The notes under the pieces are model-generated. The model worked only from the letters and a program-made list of their open reading frames with translations. It was not told where the DNA came from and searched no databases. The position numbers were made by a program, and so were the translations under genes. Below are positions 9,704-17,983 of a stretch of 30,489 bases of DNA, piece after piece (within the stretch, counting starts at the first letter, position 1; every line of letters begins with the position of its first letter). Location of the stretch: assembly GCA_934525595.1 (NCBI GenBank), contig CAKSZJ010000031.1:1-30489 (forward strand), read 5' to 3'. The DNA is from an uncultured Chiayiivirga sp. GTDB lineage: Bacteria; Pseudomonadota; Gammaproteobacteria; Xanthomonadales; Xanthomonadaceae.

Positions 9704-10318
9704 TCAGGCCAGGCCCTCGGCCTTGAGTGCGGCCTGCACTCCGGGGTCGGATTCCATGTGGCGGACGAAGCGCGCCAGGTTGTCCAGACCCGACAGATCC
9801 AGCTGCATGGCCTGCGCCCAGCGCAGCACCACGTAAAGATAGGGGTCGGCCACCGAACGCAGGTCGTCCACCAGCCAGGTGTGGCCTTCAAGCTGGGCGT
9901 CGAGGGTCTCGAACTGTTCGCGCAGCCGGGCGGCCGCCTTGCGCTTCAGGTCTTCCTGAGCCGCTTCGCCGTCGACGAAGCGCGCCGCGCTGAACAGCGG
10001 CGAGAAATTCTTGTGCACGTCGGCGTTGATGAAGGCCAGCCAGCGCATCACCCGCGCGCGCGACAGCGCCGAACCGTCGCCCATCAGCTTCGCCTCGGGC
10101 GCAAGCCCGGCGAGGTAATCCAGGATCGCGATGTTCTGGGTGAGGATGGTGCCGTCGTCGAGTGCCAGCGCCGGGACCGCGCCGCTCGGGTTGACCTTGA
10201 GGAAGGAGGTCTTCAGCTCGTCGCGTGCCACCGGCTGATAGTGGTAAGGCTTCCCGATCCACTCCAGCACGATGTGATCGGTCAGCGAGCAGGCGCCGGG
10301 CAGGCAGTACAGTTTCAT
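9704..10318 (-). CDS. gst: Beta-class glutathione S-transferase
   Basis: The 204-residue protein follows the bacterial beta-class GST pattern. The N-terminal thioredoxin-like domain (1-80) begins MKLYCLPGACSL, with Cys10, the residue that forms a mixed disulfide with glutathione in the Proteus enzyme. NPSGAVPAL holds the cis-proline and TQNIAILDYL the gamma-glutamyl contact. The helical C-terminal domain shows RWLAFINADVHKNFSPLF and VADPYLYVVLRWA. It should conjugate or reduce electrophiles in the cytoplasm. It follows the cell wall hydrolase gene by 77 bases in the same direction, so the two may share a transcript. No clear ribosome binding site is seen before ATG 10318. Confidence 0.93.
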   Translation of the reverse strand: MKLYCLPGACSLTDHIVLEWIGKPYHYQPVARDELKTSFLKVNPSGAVPALALDDGTILTQNIAILDYLAGLAPEAKLMGDGSALSRARVMRWLAFINADVHKNFSPLFSAARFVDGEAAQEDLKRKAAARLREQFETLDAQLEGHTWLVDDLRSVADPYLYVVLRWAQAMQLDLSGLDNLARFVRHMESDPGVQAALKAEGLA

Positions 10319-10395
10319 GGCGGATTCCGAAAGGGAGGGGGCCCTTCCAGATTGGGATGTGCCGGTCGCTCTTCAAGCCCGAACGCAGCAGCAGG

Positions 10396-10842
10396 TCAGA
10401 GACGGCTGGAGACCTGATAGAAGGTGTGGTCGCCGATCGTGGCCACCGGAACGCCCTGGGCCCAGTCGGGCGCGGCCTGCGCCTTCACCACGAAGTGATC
10501 GGCACCGGGTACGACAAAACGCCGGTCGGCGCGCGGCATGTTCCATTCGGCCCGCGCGCGCAGCGCGACGGCGACGGCGCGGTTCCACGCCTTGAGGTTG
10601 TGCAGCCTGTAGTCGGCCGGGAGCAGGGTCGGGGCGAACTGGCGGGGCGCGGTCACGACGTCGCACAGGGTATTGCCCCAGCGGCCGTTGTCGAGCCGCC
10701 GCAGCGCGACTTCCGCAACGGCGCGCTGCCCCAGTTCGGACTGGTTGCGTGCTTCCAGGTAAACGGTGGTCGCAAGGCAGGCCTGGTCGGCATAGGGCTG
10801 AGGCAATAGCTGGGCAAGCCAGAGCACGGTGGCCAACTTCAT
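10396..10842 (-). CDS. SleB-type cell wall hydrolase (Hydrolase_2 domain)
   Basis: The 148-residue protein covers a single SleB/CwlJ-like domain. LATTVYLEARNQS contains the catalytic glutamate typical of these lytic transglycosylase-like enzymes. Further conserved pieces are RAVAEVALRRLDNGRWG, NTLCDVVTAPRQFAP (family pattern CxVVxxxxQF), a WNRAVAVALRA helix and GADHFVV. It should cut peptidoglycan glycan strands. A short hydrophobic N-terminus (KLATVLWLAQLL) may be a weak signal peptide, so export is likely but unproven. ATG 10842 has an AAGGAG signal eight bases or so upstream; longer versions of the frame are not conserved. It sits 77 bases ahead of the GST gene. Confidence 0.85.
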   Translation of the reverse strand: MKLATVLWLAQLLPQPYADQACLATTVYLEARNQSELGQRAVAEVALRRLDNGRWGNTLCDVVTAPRQFAPTLLPADYRLHNLKAWNRAVAVALRARAEWNMPRADRRFVVPGADHFVVKAQAAPDWAQGVPVATIGDHTFYQVSSRL

Positions 10843-11285
10843 AGCGGACTCCTTATCCGTTGCATCAGTGCGGGCCTTCTCCGGTCCGGTGTGGCGAGGC
10901 GTTTGGGCCTGTCCGTCGGATGACACGGGAAAGCGGTGGCTGATATGGCGTTTCGGGGGTACGCCTGGCGCGGGCCGGTTCGGGCATCGCGGCGCCAGCC
11001 GCACGGGCGGAAGCGCTGACTGCGCTTCTACGAGCCGTTGATTCCGGGTCGGCGAGGGATGGGCGGACCGGAACCGGCGGCAAGGTACGGATCGAATGCA
11101 CAACGGCAGCTGAACCGCGCGATGGGCGGATTCACGCTGCGTTGCGCGGGGCGGCGGGGCGGCACAGTCCGAAAATCCTGCGGGGCGCCCATTTCAAGCG
11201 CGTTTCCCGTACTCCCGCAAGGGGCGGAGCGAGGCGGTTTTCACGCCTTCGGAAGAATGTCAATGCGCACGTTGGGCGGGAGGCT
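10843..11285. other. Gene-free stretch between the hydrolase and fadH
   Basis: About 440 bases of high-GC sequence carry no reading frame with recognisable similarity on either strand. They should hold the hydrolase promoter near 10843-10900 and the end of the fadH transcript near 11200-11285. I see no strong terminator, RNA gene or repeat. Confidence 0.5.
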
Positions 11286-13310
11286 TCAGAGCGTGGACGC
11301 GAGTTCGCAGCCCTGGGCGATGGCGCGCTTTGCATCCAGCTCGCCGGCGACGTCCGCGCCGCCGATCAGGTGCAGGCGGCTTCCGGCGGCTTCCAGCGGC
11401 GCACGCAGTTCGCGCCGGGACTCCTGTCCGGCGCAGATGATCACGTGATCGACCTCCAGCAGCCGGTCTTCGCCGGCCACGCGGATATGCAGGCCGGCGT
11501 CATCGATGCGCCGGTATTCCACCGCGCCCAGCATGTGCACCCGGGCGCGCTTGAGCGTGGCGCGGTGCACCCAGCCGGTGGTCTTTCCCAGGCGCTTGCC
11601 GAGCGCTCCTTCGGTGCGCTGCAGCAGCCAGACCTCACGCTCGGGCGCTTCGGGCTGCGCCGTCACGCCTTCGATGCCGCCGCGCGCGGCAAGCGTCGGG
11701 TCGATTCCCCATTCGGCCAGCCACTGGTCCGGACGCAGCGTGGTGGACGGCTGCGACTGGACCAGGAACTCGGCCACATCGAAGCCGATGCCGCCGGCGC
11801 CGATGATGGCCACGCGGCGCCCGGCGCTGCGCTTCCCCGAGATGAGGTCGGAGTAGACGATGGCCTTGGGATGATCGATGCCGTCGATCGGAGGAATGCG
11901 CGGCGTGACGCCGGTGGCCAGCACCACCTCGTCGAACCCGGCCAGTGCCTTGGCATCGGCGCGCTCGGAAAGCCGCAGCGTGACGCCGGTGAGTTCGATG
12001 CGGCGCTGGAAGTAGCGCAGCGTCTCGGCGAACTCCTCCTTGCCGGGAATGCGGCTGGCCAGGTTGAACTGGCCGCCGATCCGGTCCTGCGTCTCGAACA
12101 GCGTGACCGCGTGGCCGCGTTCGGCCGCGATGGTGGCGCAGGCCAGTCCCGCCGGCCCGGCACCGACCACCGCGATGTGCTTGCGCACCTTGGCCGGGCG
12201 ATAGTTCAACTCGGTCTCGCGCCCAGCGCGCGGGTTGACCAGACAGCTCGCCGGCCTGTTCTCGAAGACGTGGTCCAGGCAGGCCTGGTTGCAGGCGATG
12301 CAGGTATTGATCCGGTCGCTGTGCCCGCGGCGGGCCTTGTTCACCCAGTCCGCGTCGGCCAGCAGCGGGCGCGCCATCGAAACCATGTCGGCCTCGCCGC
12401 GCGCCAGGATCGCTTCGGCCACGTCCGGCATGTTGATGCGGTTGCTGGCGATCAGCGGGATCGATACCTCGCCACGCAGCCGCGCGGTGACGAAGCTGAA
12501 CGCGGCGCGCGGCACGCTGGTGACGATGGTCGGGACGCGCGCCTCGTGCCAGCCGATGCCGGTGTTCAGGATCGACGCGCCGGCCGCTTCGATGGCCTTG
12601 GCGGTGGCGATGGTCTCCTCCAGCGTCGCACCGCCCTCGACCAGCTCCAGCATCGAAAGCCGGTAGATCAGGATGAAGTCCGGCCCGACCGCGGCGCGGG
12701 TCCGGCGCACGATTTCGGTGGCAAAGCGCAGGCGGTTCTCGAAGCTGCCGCCCCAGCGGTCGCTGCGATGGTTGGTGCGCGCGGCGAGGAACTCGTTGAT
12801 GAGGTAGCCCTCCGAGCCCATGATCTCGACGCCGTCGTAGCCGGCTTCGCGCGCGAGGCTGGCGCAGCGCGCGAAATCGCGGATCTGGCGTTCGACTCCG
12901 CGTCCGGACAGCGCGCGCGGGGTGAAGGGCGTGATCGGGGACTTCAGGCGCGAGGGAGCCACCGCCAGCGGATGGTAGCCATACCGCCCCGCATGGAGAA
13001 TCTGCATGCAGATGCGCCCGCCCTCGCCGTGCACCGCATCGGTGACCAGACGATGCTTGCGCGCCTCCCAGGGCCAGGACAGTTTGCCGGCGAAGGGCTT
13101 GACCCAGCCCGAGACGTTGGGCGCGATGCCGCCGGTGACCATCAGGGCCACGCCGCCGCGCGCCCGTTCGGCGAAATAGGCGGCCAGCTTCGGATAATCA
13201 CGCCGCCGATCCTCCAGCCCGGTGTGCATCGAGCCCATCAATACGCGGTTGGGCAGCACGCAGTGGCCGAGATCCAGGGGGGAAAAGAGGTGCGGGTGTC
13301 GGGAGGACAT
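11286..13310 (-). CDS. fadH: 2,4-dienoyl-CoA reductase (NADPH), FadH-type
   Basis: The 674-residue enzyme (E. coli 672) reduces 2,4-dienoyl-CoA during beta-oxidation of unsaturated fatty acids. Residues 1-360 form the FMN TIM barrel: HLFSPLDLG, NRVLMGSMHTGLE, GSEGYLINEF with Tyr169, and GIGWHEARVPT with His255. A 4Fe-4S cluster is bound by Cys337, Cys340, Cys344 and Cys356. The FAD and NADPH domains follow, with AVVGAGPAGLACA and AIIGAGGIGFD glycine motifs. All expected residues are present. ATG 13310 gives the usual start; an upstream in-frame extension to 13397 is not conserved. An FNR-like box lies 74 bases upstream, between this gene and the divergent ompA-type gene. Confidence 0.95.
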   Translation of the reverse strand: MSSRHPHLFSPLDLGHCVLPNRVLMGSMHTGLEDRRRDYPKLAAYFAERARGGVALMVTGGIAPNVSGWVKPFAGKLSWPWEARKHRLVTDAVHGEGGRICMQILHAGRYGYHPLAVAPSRLKSPITPFTPRALSGRGVERQIRDFARCASLAREAGYDGVEIMGSEGYLINEFLAARTNHRSDRWGGSFENRLRFATEIVRRTRAAVGPDFILIYRLSMLELVEGGATLEETIATAKAIEAAGASILNTGIGWHEARVPTIVTSVPRAAFSFVTARLRGEVSIPLIASNRINMPDVAEAILARGEADMVSMARPLLADADWVNKARRGHSDRINTCIACNQACLDHVFENRPASCLVNPRAGRETELNYRPAKVRKHIAVVGAGPAGLACATIAAERGHAVTLFETQDRIGGQFNLASRIPGKEEFAETLRYFQRRIELTGVTLRLSERADAKALAGFDEVVLATGVTPRIPPIDGIDHPKAIVYSDLISGKRSAGRRVAIIGAGGIGFDVAEFLVQSQPSTTLRPDQWLAEWGIDPTLAARGGIEGVTAQPEAPEREVWLLQRTEGALGKRLGKTTGWVHRATLKRARVHMLGAVEYRRIDDAGLHIRVAGEDRLLEVDHVIICAGQESRRELRAPLEAAGSRLHLIGGADVAGELDAKRAIAQGCELASTL

Positions 13311-13352
13311 GGCGGGCACGGCGGTGCGGCGGGGCGGACAGCCTACGGCTAA

Positions 13353-13381
13353 TTGACGACTCGTTGTTATCAATGTGTTAA
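13353..13381 (+). promoter_or_regulatory. Candidate promoter for the OmpA-type gene
   Basis: TTGACG (13353-13358) and TGTTAA (13376-13381) are 17 bases apart. The -35 matches five of six consensus bases and the -10 only three. A start near 13388 would leave a leader of about 125 bases and place the FNR-like box over the start. Confidence 0.35.
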
Positions 13382-13383
13382 AC

Positions 13384-13397
13384 TTGACCTGCATCAA
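13384..13397. promoter_or_regulatory. FNR/ANR-like box TTGAC-N4-ATCAA
   Basis: TTGACCTGCATCAA matches nine of ten defined positions of the FNR/ANR consensus TTGAT-N4-ATCAA. It lies in the region shared by fadH and the OmpA-type gene. It could mediate control by oxygen level of either gene. Confidence 0.5.
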
Positions 13398-13511
13398 GCA
13401 TGTAAACTTGCAGGGTCGGCATTCCCCGTGGATGCCGTTCGCGGAACTTTACGGGGCTTCCACTCCCGCCATCGTGTTCAACCGCAACACCTTCATTCAA
13501 TGGAGCCACAA

Positions 13512-14603
13512 ATGAAGAAGACACTCCTTGGTTGTGCCCTTCTCGGTGCGCTGGGTCTGGCCCAGGTCGCGACCGCGCAGGATTTTGACGACCGCTGGTA
13601 CCTGTCCGGCACCGCCGGTTTCATCCACAACGACGGCGACCGCAACGTCGGCAATAGCCCGATCTACGCGCTGGGCGTCGGCAAGTTCTTCAGTCGCAAC
13701 TTCTCGCTGGATCTGGATCTGACCAGTTCCAATCCGACGAAGGACGGCAATGACCTGCACTGGAGCAGCTACGGCGCCATGCTGACCGCGCGCTCGCACT
13801 TCCGTAGCGCGGACCGCACCTGGTGGCCGTACCTGGCCTATGGCGCCGGCGTGCTGCGCCACGACGAATCCTTCCCGAACCTGAGCGGCGGCCAGCCGAT
13901 CAAGCGCAAGGACAACAATCTTGCCGCGCAGGTCGGCGTGGGCCTGCAGGCCGACTACAGCCGCATCGGCGTGCGCGCCGAGGTGCTGGCCCGCTACGAC
14001 GCGGATGACGCCAGCGTGGCCGCGCCGCGTGAGGACGGCTTCATCGATGCGATCACCCAGGTCAGCATGCTGGTCAAGCTCGGCCAGCCGGCCGCCGCGC
14101 CGATGGAAGAAGTGGCTCCCCCGCCGCCGCCGCCGCCGCCGCCGAGCTGCGCCGACCTGGACGACGACGGTGACGGCGTGAACAACTGCGAAGACCGCTG
14201 CCCGGATTCGCAGCCTGGCCAGACCGTGGGCCCGGATGGTTGCCCGGTGGCCGTGACGATCGACCTGCGCGGCGTCAACTTCGACTTCGACAAGGCGACG
14301 CTGCGTCCGGATGCGGTCGAGACGCTGAAGGAAGCCGCTGCGGTGCTGACCCAGTACCCAGAGCTGCGCGTGGAAGTGGCTGGCCACACCGACCTGTGCG
14401 GTGCCGACGGCTACAACCAGAAGCTCTCGGAGAATCGCGCCAAGGCGGTGTACGACTACCTGACGAGCAACGGCGTGGCCGCCTCGCGTCTGGTCGGTCC
14501 GATCGGCTACGGCGAGAGCCGTCCGCTCGAGGCGACCGCGCAGACCTTCCCGGCCTGCAAGAGCGAGACCAATCGCCGCACCGAGCTGAACGTGCAGAAC
14601 TGA
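13512..14603 (+). CDS. OmpA family outer membrane protein
   Basis: The 363-residue protein has a signal peptide ending VATA before Gln23. Residues about 23-195 form an eight-stranded beta barrel of alternating polar and hydrophobic residues (AGFIHNDGD, YALGVGKFFSRNFSLDLDL, QVGVGLQADY). A linker with nine prolines follows. A thrombospondin-3-like calcium motif (DLDDDGDGVNNCEDRCPDS) follows, then an OmpA C-terminal peptidoglycan-binding domain (about 250-360) with NFDFDKATL, VAGHTDLCG, LSENRAKAV and the NRRTEL end. The protein should tie the outer membrane to peptidoglycan. ATG 13512 precedes a standard signal peptide. It is a single-gene unit closed by a strong terminator. The linker is coded by eight consecutive CCG repeats. 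Confidence 0.93.
   Translation: MKKTLLGCALLGALGLAQVATAQDFDDRWYLSGTAGFIHNDGDRNVGNSPIYALGVGKFFSRNFSLDLDLTSSNPTKDGNDLHWSSYGAMLTARSHFRSADRTWWPYLAYGAGVLRHDESFPNLSGGQPIKRKDNNLAAQVGVGLQADYSRIGVRAEVLARYDADDASVAAPREDGFIDAITQVSMLVKLGQPAAAPMEEVAPPPPPPPPPSCADLDDDGDGVNNCEDRCPDSQPGQTVGPDGCPVAVTIDLRGVNFDFDKATLRPDAVETLKEAAAVLTQYPELRVEVAGHTDLCGADGYNQKLSENRAKAVYDYLTSNGVAASRLVGPIGYGESRPLEATAQTFPACKSETNRRTELNVQN
14121..14144 (+). repeat. (CCG)8 microsatellite coding the proline linker
   Basis: Eight perfect CCG units encode eight of the nine linker prolines in the OmpA-type protein. Being trinucleotide, changes in number would alter linker length without a frameshift. Confidence 0.8.
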
Positions 14604-14652
14604 TCCTCGCCGCGGGGCGTGTCCCCGTGATGCAGGAAAAGCCAAGCATCGA

Positions 14653-14685
14653 ACGCCCCGATCCTCGCGATCGGGGCGTTTTTTT
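14653..14685 (+). terminator. Rho-independent terminator of the OmpA-type gene
   Basis: A perfect 11-bp stem (14653-14663 with 14669-14679), loop CTCGC, is followed by an uninterrupted T run to 14685. It stands 50 bases after the stop codon. Confidence 0.92.
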
Positions 14686-14763
14686 GGGGGGCATCGGAAG
14701 GCGTGCCGGAAGGGCGGTTCCGCGATGGCGGGCGCGCTTGCGGGCGCTCGCGATGCGTCAGTC

Positions 14764-15681
14764 TCAGAGAGGGCGCAGCTCGCTGGCCGGGCGCGCCCGC
14801 TCCCAGACCTCGTCGAAATAGGCCAGGAGCTGACGGCTGCGGGCCGGATCCAGCAGGCTGGCGCTGGCCTCGAAGCGCGTCGCGATGGGGCGGAACAGGT
14901 AGCCGCCACGGTCGTTGGCGACGAAAGCGCCGGCATACTGCACGTCGGGTTCCTCTTCCACCACGCGGATCGCGAAATGGCTGGAGAGCCGCTGCGCCAG
15001 TGAAATCAGCGCGTGGCCCTCGCGCACCGCGCGCCGCAGGTCGTGGACCAGGACACGTGCCATGGTGTTGCGGGTGCCGGTGGCGAAGGCGCGCAGCGTA
15101 TCGGATGCGGCGCGCGAATCGAGGATCGCGGGGTCGAGATCGCGGGTGTAGATCGCCAGCTCCCGCCGCGCGCGGCCAATTATCTGGATCGTCAGGTCGG
15201 CCACCCGGGTGGGCGAGTCGGTTTCGAGCAGCGCGCGCTCGTTTTCCGGCGCCAGTTCGAGCCTCATGGCGCGATGGCGGATTCCCGCTTCGTCGAACTC
15301 GGCGCCGAAGGCGCTGAAGCCGAAGCGCTCGTAGAAACCGATGGCGTGCGTCTGCGCGTGCAGTTCGAGGGCTGGATGACCCAGCGCCCGGGCGCGCTCG
15401 ATCAGGAACTGCAGGAGGGCCGCACCGACGCCGCGCCCGCGCCAGGGCGCCAGTACGGCCATGCGGCCGATGGTGCGCTGCGGCGTCAGGCGGGCGGTGC
15501 CGATCGGCGTGCCGCTGGCGTCGCGCGCCAGCGCGTGCAGGCTCAGCGGATCGAGGTCGTCCCATTCCAGGTCCAACGGGCAGCCCTGCTCCTGGATGAA
15601 AACAGGCTCGCGCACCGCGCGCAGGTCGGCGAGGTGGGTGGCGTAGTCGGCCAGTTCGATACGGACGTCGGAGAGGCTCAT
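14764..15681 (-). CDS. GNAT acetyltransferase fused to a PLD-like C-terminal domain
   Basis: The 305-residue protein has two parts. Residues 1-150 are a GNAT acetyltransferase: PVFIQEQGCP near the start, RMAVLAPWRGRGVGAAL (the acetyl-CoA loop), LELHAQTHAIGFYERFGF. Residues 160-305 form a domain with ELAIYTRDLDPAIL, VLVHDLRRAV and ALISLAQRLSSHFAIR. This resembles a phospholipase D-like fold but no HxK(x4)D catalytic motif is present, so it may bind nucleic acid or ribosomes rather than cut. The substrate is unknown. The start codon overlaps the roxA stop by four bases (ATGA), so the genes are translationally coupled. It is the last gene of the hemA operon, with ribosome-linked neighbours. Confidence 0.82.
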   Translation of the reverse strand: MSLSDVRIELADYATHLADLRAVREPVFIQEQGCPLDLEWDDLDPLSLHALARDASGTPIGTARLTPQRTIGRMAVLAPWRGRGVGAALLQFLIERARALGHPALELHAQTHAIGFYERFGFSAFGAEFDEAGIRHRAMRLELAPENERALLETDSPTRVADLTIQIIGRARRELAIYTRDLDPAILDSRAASDTLRAFATGTRNTMARVLVHDLRRAVREGHALISLAQRLSSHFAIRVVEEEPDVQYAGAFVANDRGGYLFRPIATRFEASASLLDPARSRQLLAYFDEVWERARPASELRPL

Positions 15682-16889
15682 GCGGGCGATTCCTGCGCGG
15701 GCGGGCGTGGCGATGACGCTGCCAGAATGCCGCGTTTCACCAGGGTGTGCACCAGCGCGCGATCTTCCGGACCGAGCGCGGCCCACGCCGCACCGTCGAT
15801 CGGCGTGCGGGCGCACAGCTGTCGCGCCAGCGCGCTGCCCGCAGCGAAACGCTCGCCGTTGAGGTGCAGGCGGGCGCGCGTGCCGCGTCCGCGCCAGGCG
15901 CAGCGCGCCAGTGGATGCAGGTGCAGTGCGGCGCCCTGTTCGAGGCGCTTTTCGGTCTGCGTCGAAGAGGGCACGCGCGGCGGTGCGGCGATTTCGCCGC
16001 CGCTGCGGTAGCGGGTGATGAATGCGCCGAACCAGTCGGCCAGCGTCTCGTCGTCGATCCGGCCGATGGATTCCAGCGCGTGGCGCAGGCGGGTGAGGGT
16101 GGCCGCGTCGATGCGACCGTCGCTGGCGTTCGCGGCGAGATCCGGATCGGCGTAGCGCTGCGTCTCGGGCAGGCGTTCGGCCAGCGCTTCGGCAAGATCG
16201 GTCAGCAGCTCGCCGTGCGATGGCGCGCGCATGCCGACCGAGAGCGTCAGGCAGGCGTCGAGCGCCACGCCGTGGTGCGGCACGCCGGGCGGAAGGTAGA
16301 GCATGTCGCCCGGTTCCAGCACCCAGTCATGCGTCGGCGTGAAGTGCTGCAGCAGCTTGAGTTCGACGCCTTCGCGGAACGCCTGCGGGGGATTGGGGCC
16401 GACATCGATCATCCAGTGCCGCCGGCCCAGACCCTGGATCAGGAACACGTCGTACTGGTCCACGTGCGCGCCGACCGAGCCTTGCGGTGCGGCGAAGCTG
16501 ACCATGACGTCGTCGATGCGCCAGCGCGGCAGGAAGGCGAAGTGTTCCAGCAGCCGGGCCACGTCCGGATCCCACTTGTCCACGTCCTGCACCAGCAGCG
16601 TCCAGTCGCGCTCGGGCAGGGTGGCGAAGACATCCTCGGGGAACGGGCCGCTGCGCACCTGCCAGCGGTCGCCGCGTGCCTGGTGGACGATGAGGCGGCC
16701 GAGCGTGCCTTCCTCGCAGGACAGGCCGGCGAGTTCGTCGGGCGAGATCGGACTGGTGAATCCCGGGAACGCGCCGCGCACCAGCAGCGGATGCTTTTGC
16801 CAGTAGTCGCGCAGGAAGGCGGTGTGGGAAACGCCCAGGCGATGGCCGGGCGTGGCGCGCCGTTCGATGGGTGGGGAGGTGTGTGCCAT
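15678..16889 (-). CDS. roxA: Ribosomal oxygenase RoxA-type, JmjC/cupin (bL16-hydroxylase family)
   Basis: RoxA (YcfD in E. coli) is a 2-oxoglutarate- and Fe(II)-dependent oxygenase that hydroxylates an arginine of ribosomal protein bL16. The 403-residue protein starts with FLRDYWQKHPLLVR. It has the jelly-roll core VMVSFAAPQGSVGAHVDQYDVFLIQ, with iron ligands His142 and Asp144. The third ligand is His205 in LPPGVPHHG. YLPPGVPHHGVAL and the C-terminal winged-helix-like part match the family. It starts 11 bases after prfA ends and overlaps the acetyltransferase by four bases. Both the family role and the position tie it to translation. Many gammaproteobacteria have prmC at this place instead. 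Confidence 0.9.
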   Translation of the reverse strand: MAHTSPPIERRATPGHRLGVSHTAFLRDYWQKHPLLVRGAFPGFTSPISPDELAGLSCEEGTLGRLIVHQARGDRWQVRSGPFPEDVFATLPERDWTLLVQDVDKWDPDVARLLEHFAFLPRWRIDDVMVSFAAPQGSVGAHVDQYDVFLIQGLGRRHWMIDVGPNPPQAFREGVELKLLQHFTPTHDWVLEPGDMLYLPPGVPHHGVALDACLTLSVGMRAPSHGELLTDLAEALAERLPETQRYADPDLAANASDGRIDAATLTRLRHALESIGRIDDETLADWFGAFITRYRSGGEIAAPPRVPSSTQTEKRLEQGAALHLHPLARCAWRGRGTRARLHLNGERFAAGSALARQLCARTPIDGAAWAALGPEDRALVHTLVKRGILAASSPRPPAQESPA

Positions 16890-16900
16890 GACGTGGGTTC

Positions 16901-17983
16901 TCAGCCGGTGCTGCCGGCCAGGCGCAGTTCGTCGGCCTGGTGCTCGCGGCGCAGGGTGTCGATCAGTTCGGAAAGGTCGCCTTCGAGGATTTCCGGCAGG
17001 CGGTACAGCGTCAGGTTGATGCGGTGATCGGTGATCCGCCCCTGCGGATAGTTGTAGGTGCGGATGCGCTGGCTGCGGTCGCCCGAGCCCACCTGCAGGC
17101 GGCGCGACTCGGCCTGCGCCGCCGCCTGCCGGCCGCGTTCCTCGTCCAGCAGACGCGCCTTGAGCAGCGACAGCGCGCGGGCGCGGTTCTTGTGCTGGCT
17201 TCGTTCGTCCTGGCACTCGACCACGATGCCGGAGGGCAGGTGGGTGATGCGGATCGCCGAATCGGTCTTGTTGACGTGTTGTCCGCCGGCGCCCGAGGCG
17301 CGGAACGTATCGATCTTCAGGTCGGCATCGCGCAGCGCGACATCCTCGATTTCGTCCATTTCCGGCAGGATGGCCACGGTCGCGGCCGAGGTATGGATGC
17401 GGCCCTGCGACTCGGTTTCGGGAACCCGCTGCACGCGATGGGTACCCGACTCGAACTTGAGCTGGGCATAGGCGCCCTGGCCTTCGATGCGCGCAACGAT
17501 TTCCTTGAAGCCGCCGTGCTCGCCCGGGCTGGCGCTGAGGATTTCCACCTGCCAGCGGCGTGACTCGGCATAGCGGGCGTACATGCGGAACAGGTCGCCG
17601 GCGAAGATCGCCGCCTCGTCGCCACCGGCGCCGGCACGGATTTCCAGGAACAGGTTGGCGTTGTCGCGCGGATCGCGCGGCAGCAGCAGGAGGTTCAGCG
17701 CCTGCTCCAGCGCTTCCAGCCGCTCGCGCTGCTGGGCGATCTCCTCTTCGGCCAGGTCGCCCAGCTCGGAATCGGCGCGCATGGCCTGTGCCGAGGCCAG
17801 GGCGGCAGTGCAGGCGTCGTAGTCGCGCAGCCCCGCCACCACGTCCTGAAGCTGCGCGTATTCGCGCGAAAGCTCGCGGAATCGGCGCGGGTCTGCATTG
17901 ACCGAGGGTTCCGCCAGCAGCAGGCCGACCTCCTCGTGGCGCTCAGCCAGTGCGTCGAGCTTGCGGCGGATGCTGGGCGTCAT
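16901..17983 (-). CDS. prfA: Peptide chain release factor 1
   Basis: RF1 recognises UAA and UAG stop codons and triggers peptide release. The 360-residue protein is identical in length to E. coli RF1. Visible features are the N-terminal helical domain, [13 protein letters not shown] (113-125), the stop-codon motif Pro188-Glu-Thr190 in [10 protein letters not shown] (PxT of RF1, not the SPF of RF2), and the catalytic loop [13 protein letters not shown] with GGQ at 233-235. [15 protein letters not shown] is near the end. ATG 17983 lies within hemA, overlapping its end by 41 bases. The methyltransferase gene prmC that modifies the GGQ glutamine is not the next gene, although it often is. Confidence 0.97.
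   Translation of the reverse strand: MTPSIRRKLDALAERHEEVGLLLAEPSVNADPRRFRELSREYAQLQDVVAGLRDYDACTAALASAQAMRADSELGDLAEEEIAQQRERLEALEQALNLLLLPRDPRDNANLFLEIRAGAGGDEAAIFAGDLFRMYARYAESRRWQVEILSASPGEHGGFKEIVARIEGQGAYAQLKFESGTHRVQRVPETESQGRIHTSAATVAILPEMDEIEDVALRDADLKIDTFRASGAGGQHVNKTDSAIRITHLPSGIVVECQDERSQHKNRARALSLLKARLLDEERGRQAAAQAESRRLQVGSGDRSQRIRTYNYPQGRITDHRINLTLYRLPEILEGDLSELIDTLRREHQADELRLAGSTG

Noticed and set aside
11142..13352. A 736-codon open frame on the plus strand opposite fadH
   Set aside because: It is a shadow of high-GC third-position bias; the minus-strand frame matches FadH throughout with all cofactor residues.
13497..14936. A 479-codon minus-strand frame opposite the OmpA-type gene
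   Set aside because: The plus-strand frame has a signal peptide, barrel and OmpA domain; the opposite frame crosses the strong terminator and is low-complexity.
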